Below are positions 20,001-28,100 of a stretch of DNA of 64,000 nucleotides, piece after piece. Source of the stretch: Bos javanicus (taxonomy: Eukaryota; Chordata; Mammalia; Artiodactyla; Bovidae); NCBI RefSeq assembly GCF_032452875.1, contig NC_083890.1:47750483-47814482 (forward strand), read 5' to 3'. The notes under the pieces were generated by a model. That model ran no database searches. It was not told the DNA's origin and saw only the letters and a list, made by a program, of their open reading frames with translations. Position 1 is the stretch's first letter. Every line of letters begins with the position of its first letter. The translations under genes were made by a program, and so were the position numbers.

Positions 20001-23000
20001 GCCAGGGTGAATTAAAAGATGGGAGAGGAGGCGAGAAGAATAGTAGAAGGTCATTGGAGCTTTCTGGGTATCAAGTCCTGCCTGCAAGGGAGCAGCAGTA
20101 CAGATGAGGAAAAGGAGAGAGGAAGCTGATGTATCAGAGACGCTGTAAAGGCTGCCTCCATCAGAAGGGAATAATACGTTTATCAGGTGTTTTATGTCTT
20201 TTCAGAGACTCTTGAGGTTGTTAATGATGACTTGTCATCGAAATCAGTACTAAATGTCCTTGGCTCACAAATGATAGTGGTTCTCATTATGCCGTTCCGA
20301 ATACTTTTTTTGTTTTTTCACTTTTTAGCCACCATGCCGTGAACAAAACTAGCTTTTTCGGTGTAGTTTCTTGAGATCTAAGACAATCCAAGTGTTTTTT
20401 TGTTTGTCCTTTTGTTTTTTAATCCAGATAAGCCTCCCCTTGAACAAGGGCTGGTGACTGAAAATCCACTGTCTGTTTTATTTCAGTGCAAGCAGCTACT
20501 GACTCGGTCCGTAGACTCCAGCAGAGGGAACAGGAGCGAAAAAAGGTAAAAGTGGAACCTTTGGATAATGGAGCCTGTAACTCCAGGGCTTTTATCATCA
20601 TATTATTAGCAGTTACTTTTGGTTAAAAAGAAAATCTGAATTTGTTTTCTTTTATGCAGTGATTTTTAAAGATTAAAAAATGGCTGATTCATTGAAGCTG
20701 TGCTGAGTCAATGAAGTCAGATAATTGCACTGTGTATTTTTATAATTTAGATTGCAGACTTCTTTTTTTTCCTTTTCAACATTTCCATCTCTTCCCTGAA
20801 AATGGATTTCTCTCTAGGAGGAGAAAGAATAGGACTTTTACATGGAACAGAAAATACCCACCAGCTTGAAATAGCAGTCTTTGAGCCTGAAGCCTTGAGG
20901 GTATGATGTATATTTTTTCTAGAGAAGGAGACATTCATGCCTGTGGATGGGCTCTTTAATGACTAATCTGAGAGTGTGTGAATCACTTGCTGGGTAGTGC
21001 TTTGCTTATTTAAACTATATCTTAACTAAATTCAGGTGTGGAAAAACAGCACAAGAATTTAAGTTCCCTTGATACTTTGGTGTTTTAAGTTACAGTTTAA
21101 AGAATTTTCATAACTTATTTTTTGCTCTAAGCCGGTAGAAATATGCTTGTTAAGAAATATGGAAAATACTGCCTTTTTGCGTGTAGTGTATCAGCAAGTA
21201 TTACTGTCTCCATTTCTCTGCAGTGTGTGGTTGGTTAATCCATGATAATGGTACAGATCTGCCACTGCAAAAAAGAAAAACAATGAACCTTGCCCAAGTT
21301 TAAGTTTCTCAGCTTTCTGTTCAACTCTTAATGTTGATATGAAGTTTAAAGATTCAGCAGCTTGATGAATCAAGCCTTACCAAAAGGACTTGATGATTAA
21401 GCCAAGTGGGAAGGCTGCCTGGGAGGAACAGGATCCCAGTGGGCCAGGGGGTGAGCAGGGCTGTCCTCAGCACACCCGTGATCTGGCAAGGCCGTGCTGG
21501 CCGGGGAAGTCGGGGTGTCGTACCTGCCCGGTGTCCAGAGAGCACGGTGAGGGCGCCACCGTGGGCGGGGTTGCCGGGGCGGCTGGACCGCAGGTGTTGT
21601 TCTGGTCTCCACTTGACCAGGTGCCACTGGGGGTGAAAGATTGTAGTTTAGGGCAGTTTGTACACACAGAAGCTAAAGACCTAGGAGTCCCAAACCACCG
21701 ACACGAATGGAGTGTAGGACAAAGTTAAGACCTGTCATAAAGTTGTGGGGAACTTTGCATGGTCCAGGCAAAAAGTGTATTTACTAGGAGGATGGGGGCG
21801 CCCCAGCCCAACCTTGATCTGCGTGTAGGAATGCGAGTGATGGAAGATGGGAAGAAAGATATTGTAGGACAGGGGACAAGGGGAGTGAAGCAATGGATGG
21901 GAGAGGTCCAGGGAGCTGGCCCGTGGAGTATCCACATGGGTCTTTCCAGAGAGGAGCGCAGAGAACCAGGCGTGAGATGTGAAGCAGTTTGTTGTGGAAG
22001 CACCAGGGACGTGTTTGCGTTTGAGAATCAGGGAGACTATGATAGAGCCCTGGCTGTAACATGCAGTTCTCATGGCTTTCAAAATAAAAGTGAAAAAGAG
22101 TCTTTTTTTTCTTAATGTGACTGTGCACTCGTTATTGATCTTCGTTTCTAAGACATTCTCAGAGCAATTCTGATTTCTTATAAAATGGCGATTCTTGCCA
22201 TTCTTGAGCAGAACTAACCTAAAATTATACTGGGGATGGATGGTTCTTCTTGACTCTTTGAACTTTTTTCACATTTGGTGTATTAACAGTGTCTAAGTAG
22301 GAAAATTACCAGATTGGGGAAAAAAATACATGGTATCTTCTGTTTTTAGCTGCTTGCCTTTGTTAGCTAACCATGTGCCCTTGGGTAAGCCCTTGAGCTT
22401 CAACACAAATGCTGGTGGTTCTCACCGGGTGGATTGATGGTTTAGGTACCTGATACGCTGTGTTGTGTAATTTATGTGAAATAGTCTTACTCTCCAAATG
22501 TCAGGTGGCATTTTTCCCCACCAGCTCAAGTGTTTGGGTAAGATGCAGGCAGTCACTGTGGATAAGAGCCCTGCCGTGGTCTGTAGAGTTGGTGAAGTTC
22601 TCGAGAATTCCTGTTGATGATTTTCTAAATTAAAAGATACTGTCCCTTGGTTTAAAAAAAAAAAAAAAGAGAGAGCCTCAAGAAATAATAAAGCCCTTGG
22701 GGATTTTCATCTTAAATGCAGGTATTATCTCAGAGATTGTTATTGAACTGTTTTTTTTTAATGGAATACACATTAAAAAATCAAGATTTTAGAATACATT
22801 GAAATATCTTTATTTGTACTTATCTGGTTAGCAGAGCATTTGAAATATGGATCTTCAAAGTCTTTTTCTTTTTCAACTGTCATACCTGGTTTTGCCAAAA
22901 CTGTGTATGGCAGAGGTTTGGGACTACGTATGTATAAGACAGAGAAGTGAGGTTTAATCTCTCATCTAGCAAGTCTGTACCAAGCCAAATTGACCTCTAG

Positions 23001-26000
23001 CTGCATTTTACAGTCTAATGTGAACCGTTCCTTGGTTATTCCCTTGGCTGCATTTTGTGTATTTGAATGGCTCTCAGAACAAAGAAAGATGGGAGTAGTA
23101 ATGGAATAAAATAGACCATTGCCTTTAATCGTTATTACTTTCATATCGAGACAATTTGTGGAATCCTGTGGGAAGTAAATCATGATAAACGTCATTCATC
23201 CAAGTCACATTTCCCGCAATTGATACCTAAAAGTACACTCAGAACAACAAAGGCACATTCCCCAGCTCTTTGACATGTGCCTTAAAAACTAGTAACTAAT
23301 GCAAGCTGCATATTGGGTGCTACCAATAAGAGTAGTGAAATGAAAATACACGGCTGATAAAATTCAGTGACTTAAATAAGCCGTCAAAAGCAGACTCTGA
23401 GTTGATTGATATCTGACACTAGTTTACGGGGTTCATGCACAAGCATCAACTTTTGAAGTTCTGTTCAGTCAGACTAGAGATAATAATAAAGTGAATGTGA
23501 ATCCTTTGATTCATCTTGTCCACAAGTGCTTACTAGATTTAGTCTTACTTCTTGTTTTGTTATGAGAGCAGTGAGTTAGTGTGGCTTATCCATTTCTTTT
23601 GATAGAGTTTGGAGATGGCAGGTAGTGGGTCAGTACACTAGGCTGTCTGTATCTGCTGGTTCTGCATCTGTGAATTCAACCAAAATGTTCTAAATGGATA
23701 TTTTTTAAATTCTAGAAAGTTCCAAAAAGCAAAACTTGAATTTGCCACATGCCAGCAGCTGTTTCTATAGCACTTACATTGTGCTTGCGTAGCATTTACA
23801 TTGTATTAGGTATTATGCGTAATCTGGAGATGACTTTAAATGTGTGGAAAGATGTACAGGTTACATGCCGCATCCTGTACCATTTCTCTAAGGGCCTTGA
23901 GCATCTGCGGACTTTGGTATCCCTGAGGGTCCTGGAATCAGCACCCCACAGATCCCTCAGGGTGACCGTACATAGTGTCTTAAGTACTGAAAATAGCTAC
24001 ACTTGTTATTCTGACACTTAATACTTTCTCATTTATCTGCATAAGGCATATGTAAGATTAAAAGCACATGTATTGCTTACAGATATTCCAAAGAACCTTT
24101 TAGACGACCGTTGGTTTATTCAGAGTTTGCCCTTAGATCCAGGTTTTTCACCCTCTGCACTGTTGACATTTTGGAGCAGATAAATCTCTGTTGTAGAGTC
24201 TTATGTAGGATGTTCAGCACATCCTTGGCCACTACCCACCAGATGCCAGTATAACCCCTTCCCCCCAACCTGCGTTGTAATAACCAAAAATCTGGGGGAC
24301 AGAGGACAGGAGTGTCAGAATCATCCCCCAGTTGAGAATTACTAGAGTAAAGCATGCAAAAATGTTCGTGTCCATCACTTCTTTTATAGACCTGGTCGTG
24401 GGCACAGTTTGCCTTCAGGACTGACTTCACGTTTATCTCCAATGGGACATAAGGAAGCTGGGTTATTATTACTATTTCTCTGTTGTAGAAAGAGACAAAA
24501 CCTTTACAGCTAATTACTTTTAGTACCGAGTTATAGCTCCTTAGTAAACTTCTCCTTTATTTTCTTTTAAAGTGGGGTTTTCTTTTTTTATCTTGAGAAA
24601 ACAAATGTGTGTACATCTTTGAGTATGAAATTGATTTCATTTGGGAACCCCACCCACCCCGAAACTAGAAGGTTTTTTAATTGCAGTAAAATGCACACAT
24701 ACATAGTTTGGGAAAGTATTAAACATAAGTCTGGAAGAGATTCATAAAAAGCACATTTCACAGCAAATTTTAGAAATTGCAATACTATATTTCTTTGGAA
24801 ACCATTGTAGTGGGTCCCAGTCTCCACAGGATAAAAAATTTTAAGTACAGAGTAAAAATATGTAAACTTAGGTAAACATCGTAGTGTAGAATTATAGATT
24901 TGAACTAATTCAGACTTTTTTATGCGATTACTCTGCTGTGGTTTTTTTGTTGTTGTTGTTTTTTAAACGCAAGAATATTGAGTGACCCCGGGGTTAGAGG
25001 GGCCAAGCATCTAAGGAAAGCGTGTGACGTGATTCTGAGCTGTTCGGAGTTTACTTTGAAATGAACGTGTGTAGGCGACTCACTTTGTCCAGGATTGGCT
25101 CTGTACCTGGAAGTCCTTTAAATTAACTTCAGAGTTTATCATTAAAGGATAAACAATGAAAATGTCTTAATTTGAAAGTTGGGTATTACTGACCTTCAAC
25201 AGTAACCTCAGCAATTGTTTAGAACTCAGACCAAAGAAGGATCTGGGGGTGAGGAGTCCCGTGGCACTGACCTTATTCATACTTGCGAGCGCCTGGTGGT
25301 GATAACCCAGCCTTTCTGGTGCGTGTGTCACGGGTGTGAACTTTGTTCGCACAGTGCACCCTCTTGTGACCTCCGCTCAGCAGAGCTCTCCCCACTCCTG
25401 CTGTGTGCACCATTAGTATGTATTGCATCGTTATTGAAAAATTGTACATGCGGACCGGCGCGTGTGATATGACTCCGTTTGTTGTTAAGTAAATGTTTGT
25501 GTAAACATAGGAAAAAGACTGCAAGTGTAGCCATGCAACTAGTAACAGCACCAGGAAAAAGGAAATGGGTTTGATGTGTATGTGGGGTAGAGGAGGGGAC
25601 TGTCCCTTTATATTCTTGTGTTTGAATTTGTTTCTAAGCTCTGTAATACTTCTTTAATAAAAATGAAGGGGAAATGCTAATCCAGGAGAAATTACTGAGC
25701 CATAAATATTTACACTTTCTGTTTTAATAGATTTTTGCAGATTGCTTGCCAAAAATACTAATTACTCCCACCACCATGAACATCAGCTTTTGAATATATA
25801 ATTTAATATGCACATTTTTGGTAGCTGTAGAAATTTTAACTGCAAACCATAATTACCTATTACAGGTAATTTTAACCAATTACTTATTACAGGTAAATAG
25901 TTTGATTGCTATACTGTGTTCTTCTGTTAGTCGTGTGTGAATCTGTTGAGCATAACGACAGATGTGACTATGATTTTTCAAGAGTGTTTCAGCTAGAGGA

Positions 26001-28100
26001 ATCCTTGTTTCAGACTGACACAGAATCCCTTTATTTGACCTTCAAAGCAGAATTACTGCACGCAGGAGATGGTCGTCTGAAGTTAGCTCACTGTTTACAA
26101 AAGATTGTTCCTTTTTTTTTTTTAATTTATTTTTAATTGGAGGGTAGTAGTAGTGGTGTTAGTCACCCAGTCGTGTCCCACTCTTTGCGACCCCGTGGAC
26201 TGCAGCCCGCCAGGCTCCTCTGTCCATGGGATTCTCCAGGCAAGAATACCGGAGTGGGTTGCAGTCCCCTTCTCCAGGGGATCTTCCCGACCCAGAGATC
26301 GAACCTGGGTCTCCTGCGTTGCAGGCAGATTCTTTACGGTTTGAGGCACAGGGGAGACCTTAATTGGAGGATAATTGCTTTACAATGTTGTGCTGGTTCT
26401 GCCGTGCTACAGCATGAATCAGCCATGAGTACACATATGTCCCCTCCCTCGTGAGCCTGCCTCCCACCCACCCTGTCCCTTATTTGGGAGAGTCCTTTTT
26501 AATTGTGAACAGTCACTGGCTTGTTAGGCCAGGAGGCGTGCTCCTGTTGGGATGTGCTTGGGGGCATCTTTGCTGCTTCATGGAGGAGCAGTTGGGCGCC
26601 CTGTCTAGGCTCCGTTCTCGGGAAGTCACAGCCAGGCGTACCGCTTTCCTGACAGCTGCAGTTGATGACCCCCGAGACGACCTTCGCTCCTGCCGGCTTA
26701 GGGCGCTCTTTAACCTGCTTCTGAGCATGCGGGGTTAGTTACTGTCCTCTGTGCTTATTAGAAATTAATTTCCAGCTCACGCCAGGGTGTCATTTTGATA
26801 AAGTTTATTTGCATTTTTCTTATCTGACTATGGCTTTTCTCTTAGAATATAATAGTTTTGCCAAAGTTCCATGAAAGAATTTAATGAACTCTTAATGTTT
26901 TATTTATCTTTTGAAGAACGACCGCCTCTGAGGCTGAAAGGTTAAAGTCATGTTTTGCCTTTTGTCTAACCTGTTTCCCCAGCGCATTGGATTGGCAAAC
27001 CCCCACCCTGGTCTCTCCACACCACGGTCCACCTGCTCAGACCCCCTGGGTTGAGGGACGTACTTGAGGGGGTTGTTTCACTCTAACTGAAACTTCAGAT
27101 TCACTCCTGACCTCTTTTTACTTGGAAAGCCTTGGTGCTGAGGAACTTTAGATCGGATTGGCAGAAAAATACTCTTGCAATAGCTTTGTGTGTGTGTATA
27201 TGTAAGACTTTTAGCCATTTGTGTAAAAACTTCCCTGAAATGATCTGATTTGCATTTGGGATAGAAAAGGCATAGGTTTGGGTGTCAGCGAGTCCTACCT
27301 TTGCATCTACGATTTAGTAGCTCAGTGGCCATGAAGAAGTCCATTTAGTGTCCTCATACAGAAATATTAAGAAACATCTCAAGATGAACTTAGGATATTT
27401 GATGCAGATACGTTTGGTGTTTATTTGCTTTAAGAATTGGAACTGAACTAAAGAGATTGCTTGAGTTCTCGCCTATTGATTAATAACCTGTGGTTCATTT
27501 AAATGTGTCTAAAAGATATTTTGTGTAAGACATGCATTTTAATTTCTTGCAACAGTAATTCTTTTGGCCTATATTCTTTAATTTTAAATTATATGCAGTT
27601 AAATGGAATTGGAGAAATAGACGTATGAAAATTTACTTGGATTGTGTTTGGATCTGTTGTTTAAAATACTAGATATTTTTGAGATTTCAGAAATGTGAAT
27701 GCCCACTTTCAGGCATAGTAAGAGAAGCCTTAGATGTGTCTGATATGTTGTTTTCTTGTTGGACATTAAAACTGTTAACGGAGTTTTATCATTGCGACTT
27801 ACAAGCTGATTGTTATGCTGCAGTGAGCAAATGTCAAGAGATAAAATTATTTTTGTCTCCCTGCATGGCAAAATAATTGTCTGGAAAATGTCACATGACT
27901 TTCAAATTTTCTTTTCTCAGATTCATAGTGACCTTTTAATAGCTAGTGAGAAACAGCACGTGACGCAGTGGGAGGATTTCATGAAAGAGCAGCACAGCGA
28001 GCAGGCAGAGGTGGACGAGGAGCACAGGAAGGCCATGGAGAAGCTGCGCGAGCAGTACGCCGAGATGGAGAAGGGCCTGGCAAGGTTCTCAGCCTTCTGA
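4954..28100 (+). CDS. BLOC1S5: BLOC-1 complex subunit 5 (muted homolog), complete, five exons
   Basis: Subunit of BLOC-1, the cytosolic complex that sorts cargo from endosomes to lysosome-related organelles such as melanosomes and platelet dense granules. Loss in mouse gives the muted pigment and balance phenotype, and the human gene is linked to a form of Hermansky-Pudlak syndrome. Joining 4954-5074, 6025-6107, 14268-14397, 20487-20545 and 27921-28100 gives 573 nt, or 190 residues plus TGA, close to the usual mammalian length of about 187. The N-terminus (1-35) is a low-complexity Gly/Lys linker. From about residue 36 (HLIIKDLGEIHSRLLDHRP) the protein matches the Muted family and is nearly all charged helix, consistent with the coiled-coil rods of BLOC-1. 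It ends in an acidic/basic helix and ARFSAF. All introns are GT-AG. The start has G at -3. No frameshift or premature stop is seen. Exon joins are inferred from splice signals, phase and homology, without transcript data. Confidence 0.97.
5370..5940. repeat. Old L1 (L1ME-like) fragment with an internal tandem duplication
   Basis: Resembles L1M 3' UTR sequence (TTAGGCATGAAATTGCTGGG, then CCAAATTGCTCTC). A block of about 120 bp occurs twice. Copy A starts at about 5554 and copy B runs from about 5815 to 5937. Both hold GCATGAAATT(G/A)CTGGGTGT, a CCAAATTG/CTAATTG core and GGATAATCCATAGTCT-type ends. Copy A is split by a SINE. Confidence 0.65.
5594..5720 (-). mobile_element. Bov-tA SINE (partial) in intron 1
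   Basis: Antisense copy from TGCTGCTGCTGCTAAGTCGC to GGATTGCCATTTCCTTC. The target duplication TCTAACTTTAC (5583-5593) and TCTAACTTAC (5721-5730) differs by one T. It interrupts only copy A of the L1 duplication, so it probably inserted after the duplication. Confidence 0.88.
6025..6107 (+). CDS. BLOC1S5: BLOC1S5 coding exon 2 (residues 41-68)
   Basis: A pyrimidine-rich tract and ACAG end the intron at 6024. The exon completes the split Asp-41 codon and encodes the strongly conserved stretch around LGEIHSRLLDHRPVIQGE and YFVKEFE. It ends in GAA before the donor GTGAGT at 6108, with the next exon in phase 0. Confidence 0.96.
6375..6408 (+). repeat. (A)n(GA)n simple repeat
   Basis: A run of about 14 A followed by about eight GA units. 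A likely length-variable microsatellite. Confidence 0.9.
6656..6985 (-). mobile_element. BovB LINE 3' fragment
   Basis: Antisense 3' end of the RTE-type BovB element. The SINE-like tail (GTTGCTCAGTTGTATCCGAC) comes first. The end of the ORF follows in reverse (CATCCTCTGCCGCCC, CAGGGTCTTTTCCAGTGAGT and the CCAAAGTATTGGAGCTTC region). Only the last part of the coding region remains and it is broken. Confidence 0.85.
6986..7869. other. Unannotated part of intron 2
   Basis: No named repeat. It contains a 179-codon plus-strand open frame (7228-7767) with no recognisable domain, no matching splice structure and ordinary intronic composition. I treat it as a chance frame. Confidence 0.45.
7870..8072 (+). 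repeat. Bov-tA SINE, full length
   Basis: Sense, from GGCTCCCCTTGTGGCTCAG to GAGCGACCTTCACTTACTCA. Flanks TCAAAGATTT and TCAAAGACTT are a likely target duplication with one mismatch. Confidence 0.9.
8286..8489 (+). repeat. Bov-tA SINE, diverged
   Basis: Sense, from GGGCTTTCCGTGTGGTGCAG through CCCACTCCAGCATTCTTGCC to GTGGGGTCGCAGAGTCCAGC. It directly abuts the oppositely oriented BovB fragment. Confidence 0.85.
8490..9445 (-). mobile_element. BovB LINE fragment with reverse transcriptase remnants and internal deletion
   Basis: Antisense, 5'-truncated. Reading the minus strand gives recognisable BovB reverse transcriptase blocks across several frames: CFIDYAKA and KLWKILKEMGVPDHL (about 9190-9300), then NNLRCADETTIMAES (about 9130-9180), LKLNIQKT, ITSWQTDEE and HEIKRCLLLGRK. 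About 65 residues normally between NLYAGQ and NNLR are missing, and the catalytic YADD-type box reads CADE. Multiple frameshifts make it non-functional. Confidence 0.92.
9525..9662 (+). repeat. LINE L2 3' end
   Basis: CTTGTTTATTGCCTGTTGCC, AGAATGTAGACAGTT, then TTGTATCCAAGTGCCTGAAA and GGAGGTACCTAGT follow the order of the L2 3' terminus. Confidence 0.65.
9822..10031 (-). repeat. Bov-tA SINE
   Basis: Antisense, from a short GTGTGTGTGCTCAG edge through CCACCAGGCCCCTCTGTCC to CACCACCTGGGAAGG. The overlapping 60-90 codon frames are SINE-derived. Confidence 0.9.
10032..10589. other. Unannotated part of intron 2
   Basis: 10105-10215 resembles the GAGCACTTACTTTGCGTGAG... type found in old MIR/L2-like repeats, too diverged to name. 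The remainder shows nothing recognisable. Confidence 0.4.
10590..10720 (-). repeat. Ruminant L1 3'-end fragment
   Basis: Antisense, starting with the reverse of the A-tail (T-run, TTTAATTGAAGTACAGTT), then TCAGGTACACAGCAAAGGGA and CAGATTCTTTTCCATTACAG. This matches the 3' UTR seen in artiodactyl L1 copies. Confidence 0.75.
10721..11478. other. Unannotated part of intron 2
   Basis: No repeat recognised. Several 60-115 codon frames in a GC-richer stretch (10830-11500) show no domain. Confidence 0.45.
11479..11723 (+). mobile_element. Bov-tA SINE with target duplication
   Basis: Sense, from CTTCCCAGGTGGCTCAGTGG to the tail region after GAACACGACCAAGC. It is flanked by a perfect 11-bp duplication ACCACCAAATG (11468-11478 and 11724-11734). 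Confidence 0.92.
11735..12404. other. Unannotated part of intron 2
   Basis: AT-rich intronic DNA. I see no repeat that I can name and no gene. Confidence 0.45.
12405..12490 (+). repeat. MIR SINE fragment
   Basis: AATAATTGCTAACATTTTTA, GTGCCAAGTACTGTCTTAAG, CACATTATATGAG: the 5' half of the MIR core. Confidence 0.65.
12680..13260. repeat. Old L1 (L1M) fragment
   Basis: Contains the L1M-type stretch TTTTAATTGTCATGTCTCTC, CAATTTTTGGGGCTTTCCTT, ATCTTGACAGTCTTGAG, then GGCCAGTATCCTGTAGAGTG and TCTGTCTGATGTTTTCC. Orientation was not determined. No open coding frame. Confidence 0.65.
13261..14267. other. Unannotated end of intron 2
   Basis: GC-richer to 13850, then AT-rich up to the exon 3 acceptor. 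Nothing recognised. Confidence 0.5.
14268..14397 (+). CDS. BLOC1S5: BLOC1S5 coding exon 3 (residues 69-111 plus first base of codon 112)
   Basis: The acceptor TTTTAATAG ends at 14267. The exon encodes EKRGLREMRVLENLKNMIHE and continues through NEHTLPTC to NQVLQR, a helical segment of the Muted family. The donor GTAAGC starts at 14398. Codon 112 (Leu) is split one base to two across intron 3. Confidence 0.96.
15003..15169 (+). repeat. CHR-type tRNA-Glu SINE
   Basis: Sense: TTGCCTGGTGGGCCAGTGGC, ACTGCAGGGGCCTGGGTTCC, GGTGCAGCCAAATAAACAAG, then a T-rich tail tract of about 15 bp, unusual in place of A. Confidence 0.85.
15656..15943 (+). mobile_element. Bov-A2-type SINE
   Basis: Sense. Head GACTTCCCTGGTGGCCCAGT, then the long Bov-A2 body (GAGGCCTGCACGCCACAGCT, GTGAAGATCCAGCACAGCCA) and an A/T-rich tail. 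Flanking GCATCGTCTT (15646-15655) and GCATAGTCTT (15944-15953) form a 10-bp duplication with one mismatch. Confidence 0.88.
16779..17043 (+). mobile_element. Ruminant L1 3' end, 5'-truncated insertion
   Basis: Sense. Contains GGGAGAATGGCATTGAAACA, then CGATGCACAATACTGGATGC, GGGCTGGTGCACTGGGACGA, GTATACCTGTGGTGGATTCA and an A-rich tail. Flanked by AAAATCAGG at 16770-16778 and 17044-17052. Low divergence from the modern ruminant L1 3' end as I know it, so probably young. Confidence 0.9.
19195..19405 (+). repeat. MIR SINE, disrupted
   Basis: The MIR 5' part (AATAGTAGCAGTAACTTTCT, GACTGCTTACTGTGTGC) and 3' part (TTCATTTCACAAACGAGGAA, TTCTGAGAGGT) are separated by about 100 bp that do not match. 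Confidence 0.65.
19410..19470 (+). repeat. LINE L2 3' terminus
   Basis: GCACCTGGCACCTAGTAGCT, GCTCAAGAAATCACCTGACA, then TGGCTGAATGAGTG: the L2 end with its GAATGA-type tail. Confidence 0.65.
19660..19925 (-). repeat. MIR SINE
   Basis: Antisense: GGGGTCTGGTTCGAAGTCCC, CACACCTCAG, CTGTAAAATGGGATGG, then TAGTACTTAGCACAGCTCTT and GGCACATAGTCATACTCAGC. A nearly complete MIR, about 265 bp with small insertions. Confidence 0.82.
20487..20545 (+). CDS. BLOC1S5: BLOC1S5 coding exon 4 (residues 112-131)
   Basis: The acceptor TATTTCAG ends at 20486. The 59-nt exon encodes LQAATDSVRRLQQREQERKK, a charged helix with heptad-like spacing, and is followed by the donor GTAAAA. This is the last shared exon expected in BLOC1S5-TXNDC5 readthrough transcripts described in human, which skip the terminal exon. 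That last statement is family knowledge and not shown here. Confidence 0.95.
22652..22667 (+). repeat. Poly-A run
   Basis: About 15 A followed by GAGAGAG. Nothing recognisable lies just upstream that would make it a retroposon tail. Confidence 0.7.
23631..23970 (+). repeat. Tigger-type DNA transposon relic (MER2-like, TcMar)
   Basis: Opens with CAGTACACTAGGCTGTCTGT and GGTTCTGCATCTGTGAATTC, then AGCATTTACATTGTATTAGG and GGGCCTTGAGCATCTGCGGA. It closes with the inverted CCCTGAGGGTCCTGGAATCA and GATCCCTCAGGGTGACCGTA. Both ends are present but diverged. Non-autonomous. Confidence 0.75.
24140..24345 (-). repeat. MER20-like DNA transposon relic (hAT-Charlie)
   Basis: Antisense: CAGGTTTTTCACCCTCTGCA, CTGTTGACATTTTGGAGCAG, GTAGGATGTTCAGCACATCC, CACTACCCACCAGATGCCAG, then CCCCCAGTTGAGAATTACTA. 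Both terminal regions are present, about 206 bp, close to the family's full length. Confidence 0.82.
25680..25860. repeat. Old L1 (L1ME-like) fragment
   Basis: AGAAATTACTGAGCCATAAA, then AGATTGCTTGCCAAAAATAC and ACTCCCACCACCATGAACAT, in the order of the L1ME 3' UTR. A related stretch lies in intron 1. Confidence 0.55.
26115..26445 (-). repeat. Ruminant L1 3' end interrupted by a Bov-tA SINE
   Basis: Antisense L1 end. The T-run and TTAATTGGAG lie at 26115-26142. The rest is at 26360-26445 (TTAATTGGAGGATAATTGCT, TTACAATGTTGTGCTGGTTC, GTCCCCTCCCTCG). The repeated TTAATTGGAG is the target duplication of the inserted SINE. Confidence 0.82.
26143..26359 (-). mobile_element. Bov-tA SINE nested in L1
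   Basis: Antisense full-length copy from GTAGTAGTAGTGGTGTTAGT to GTTTGAGGCACAGGGGAGAC. The perfect 10-bp duplication TTAATTGGAG is at 26133-26142 and 26360-26369. It is less diverged than many Bov-tA copies in the window. Confidence 0.92.
27921..28100 (+). CDS. BLOC1S5: BLOC1S5 terminal coding exon 5 (residues 132-190 and stop)
   Basis: The acceptor CTTTTCTCAG ends at 27920. The exon encodes IHSDLLIASEKQH, a glutamate/lysine-rich helix (EVDEEHRKAMEKLREQYAEM) and the C-terminus GLARFSAF, then TGA at 28098-28100. Third positions in the second half are strongly G/C (GAG, CTG, CGC, GCC), unlike the AT-rich intron around it, as expected for selected coding sequence. Confidence 0.97.
   Translation: MHSDLLIASEKQHVTQWEDFMKEQHSEQAEVDEEHRKAMEKLREQYAEMEKGLARFSAF

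Larger units (their letters stand above)
14398..20486 (+). other. BLOC1S5: BLOC1S5 intron 3
   Basis: 6,089 bp, GTAAGC to TTTCAG. It holds a CHR and a Bov-A2 SINE, a recent-looking L1 3' end, and MIR and L2 pieces. 14398-15002, 15170-15645, 15954-16769, 17053-19194 and 19926-20486 show no gene and no repeat I can name. Confidence 0.93.
20546..27920 (+). other. BLOC1S5: BLOC1S5 intron 4
   Basis: 7,375 bp, GTAAAA to CTCAG. It holds two DNA-transposon relics, L1 pieces and one Bov-tA nested in L1. 20546-22651, 22668-23630, 24346-25679 and 26446-27920 show no gene. A GC-rich patch at about 21400-21650 is open in several frames on both strands but has no recognisable protein. Confidence 0.93.
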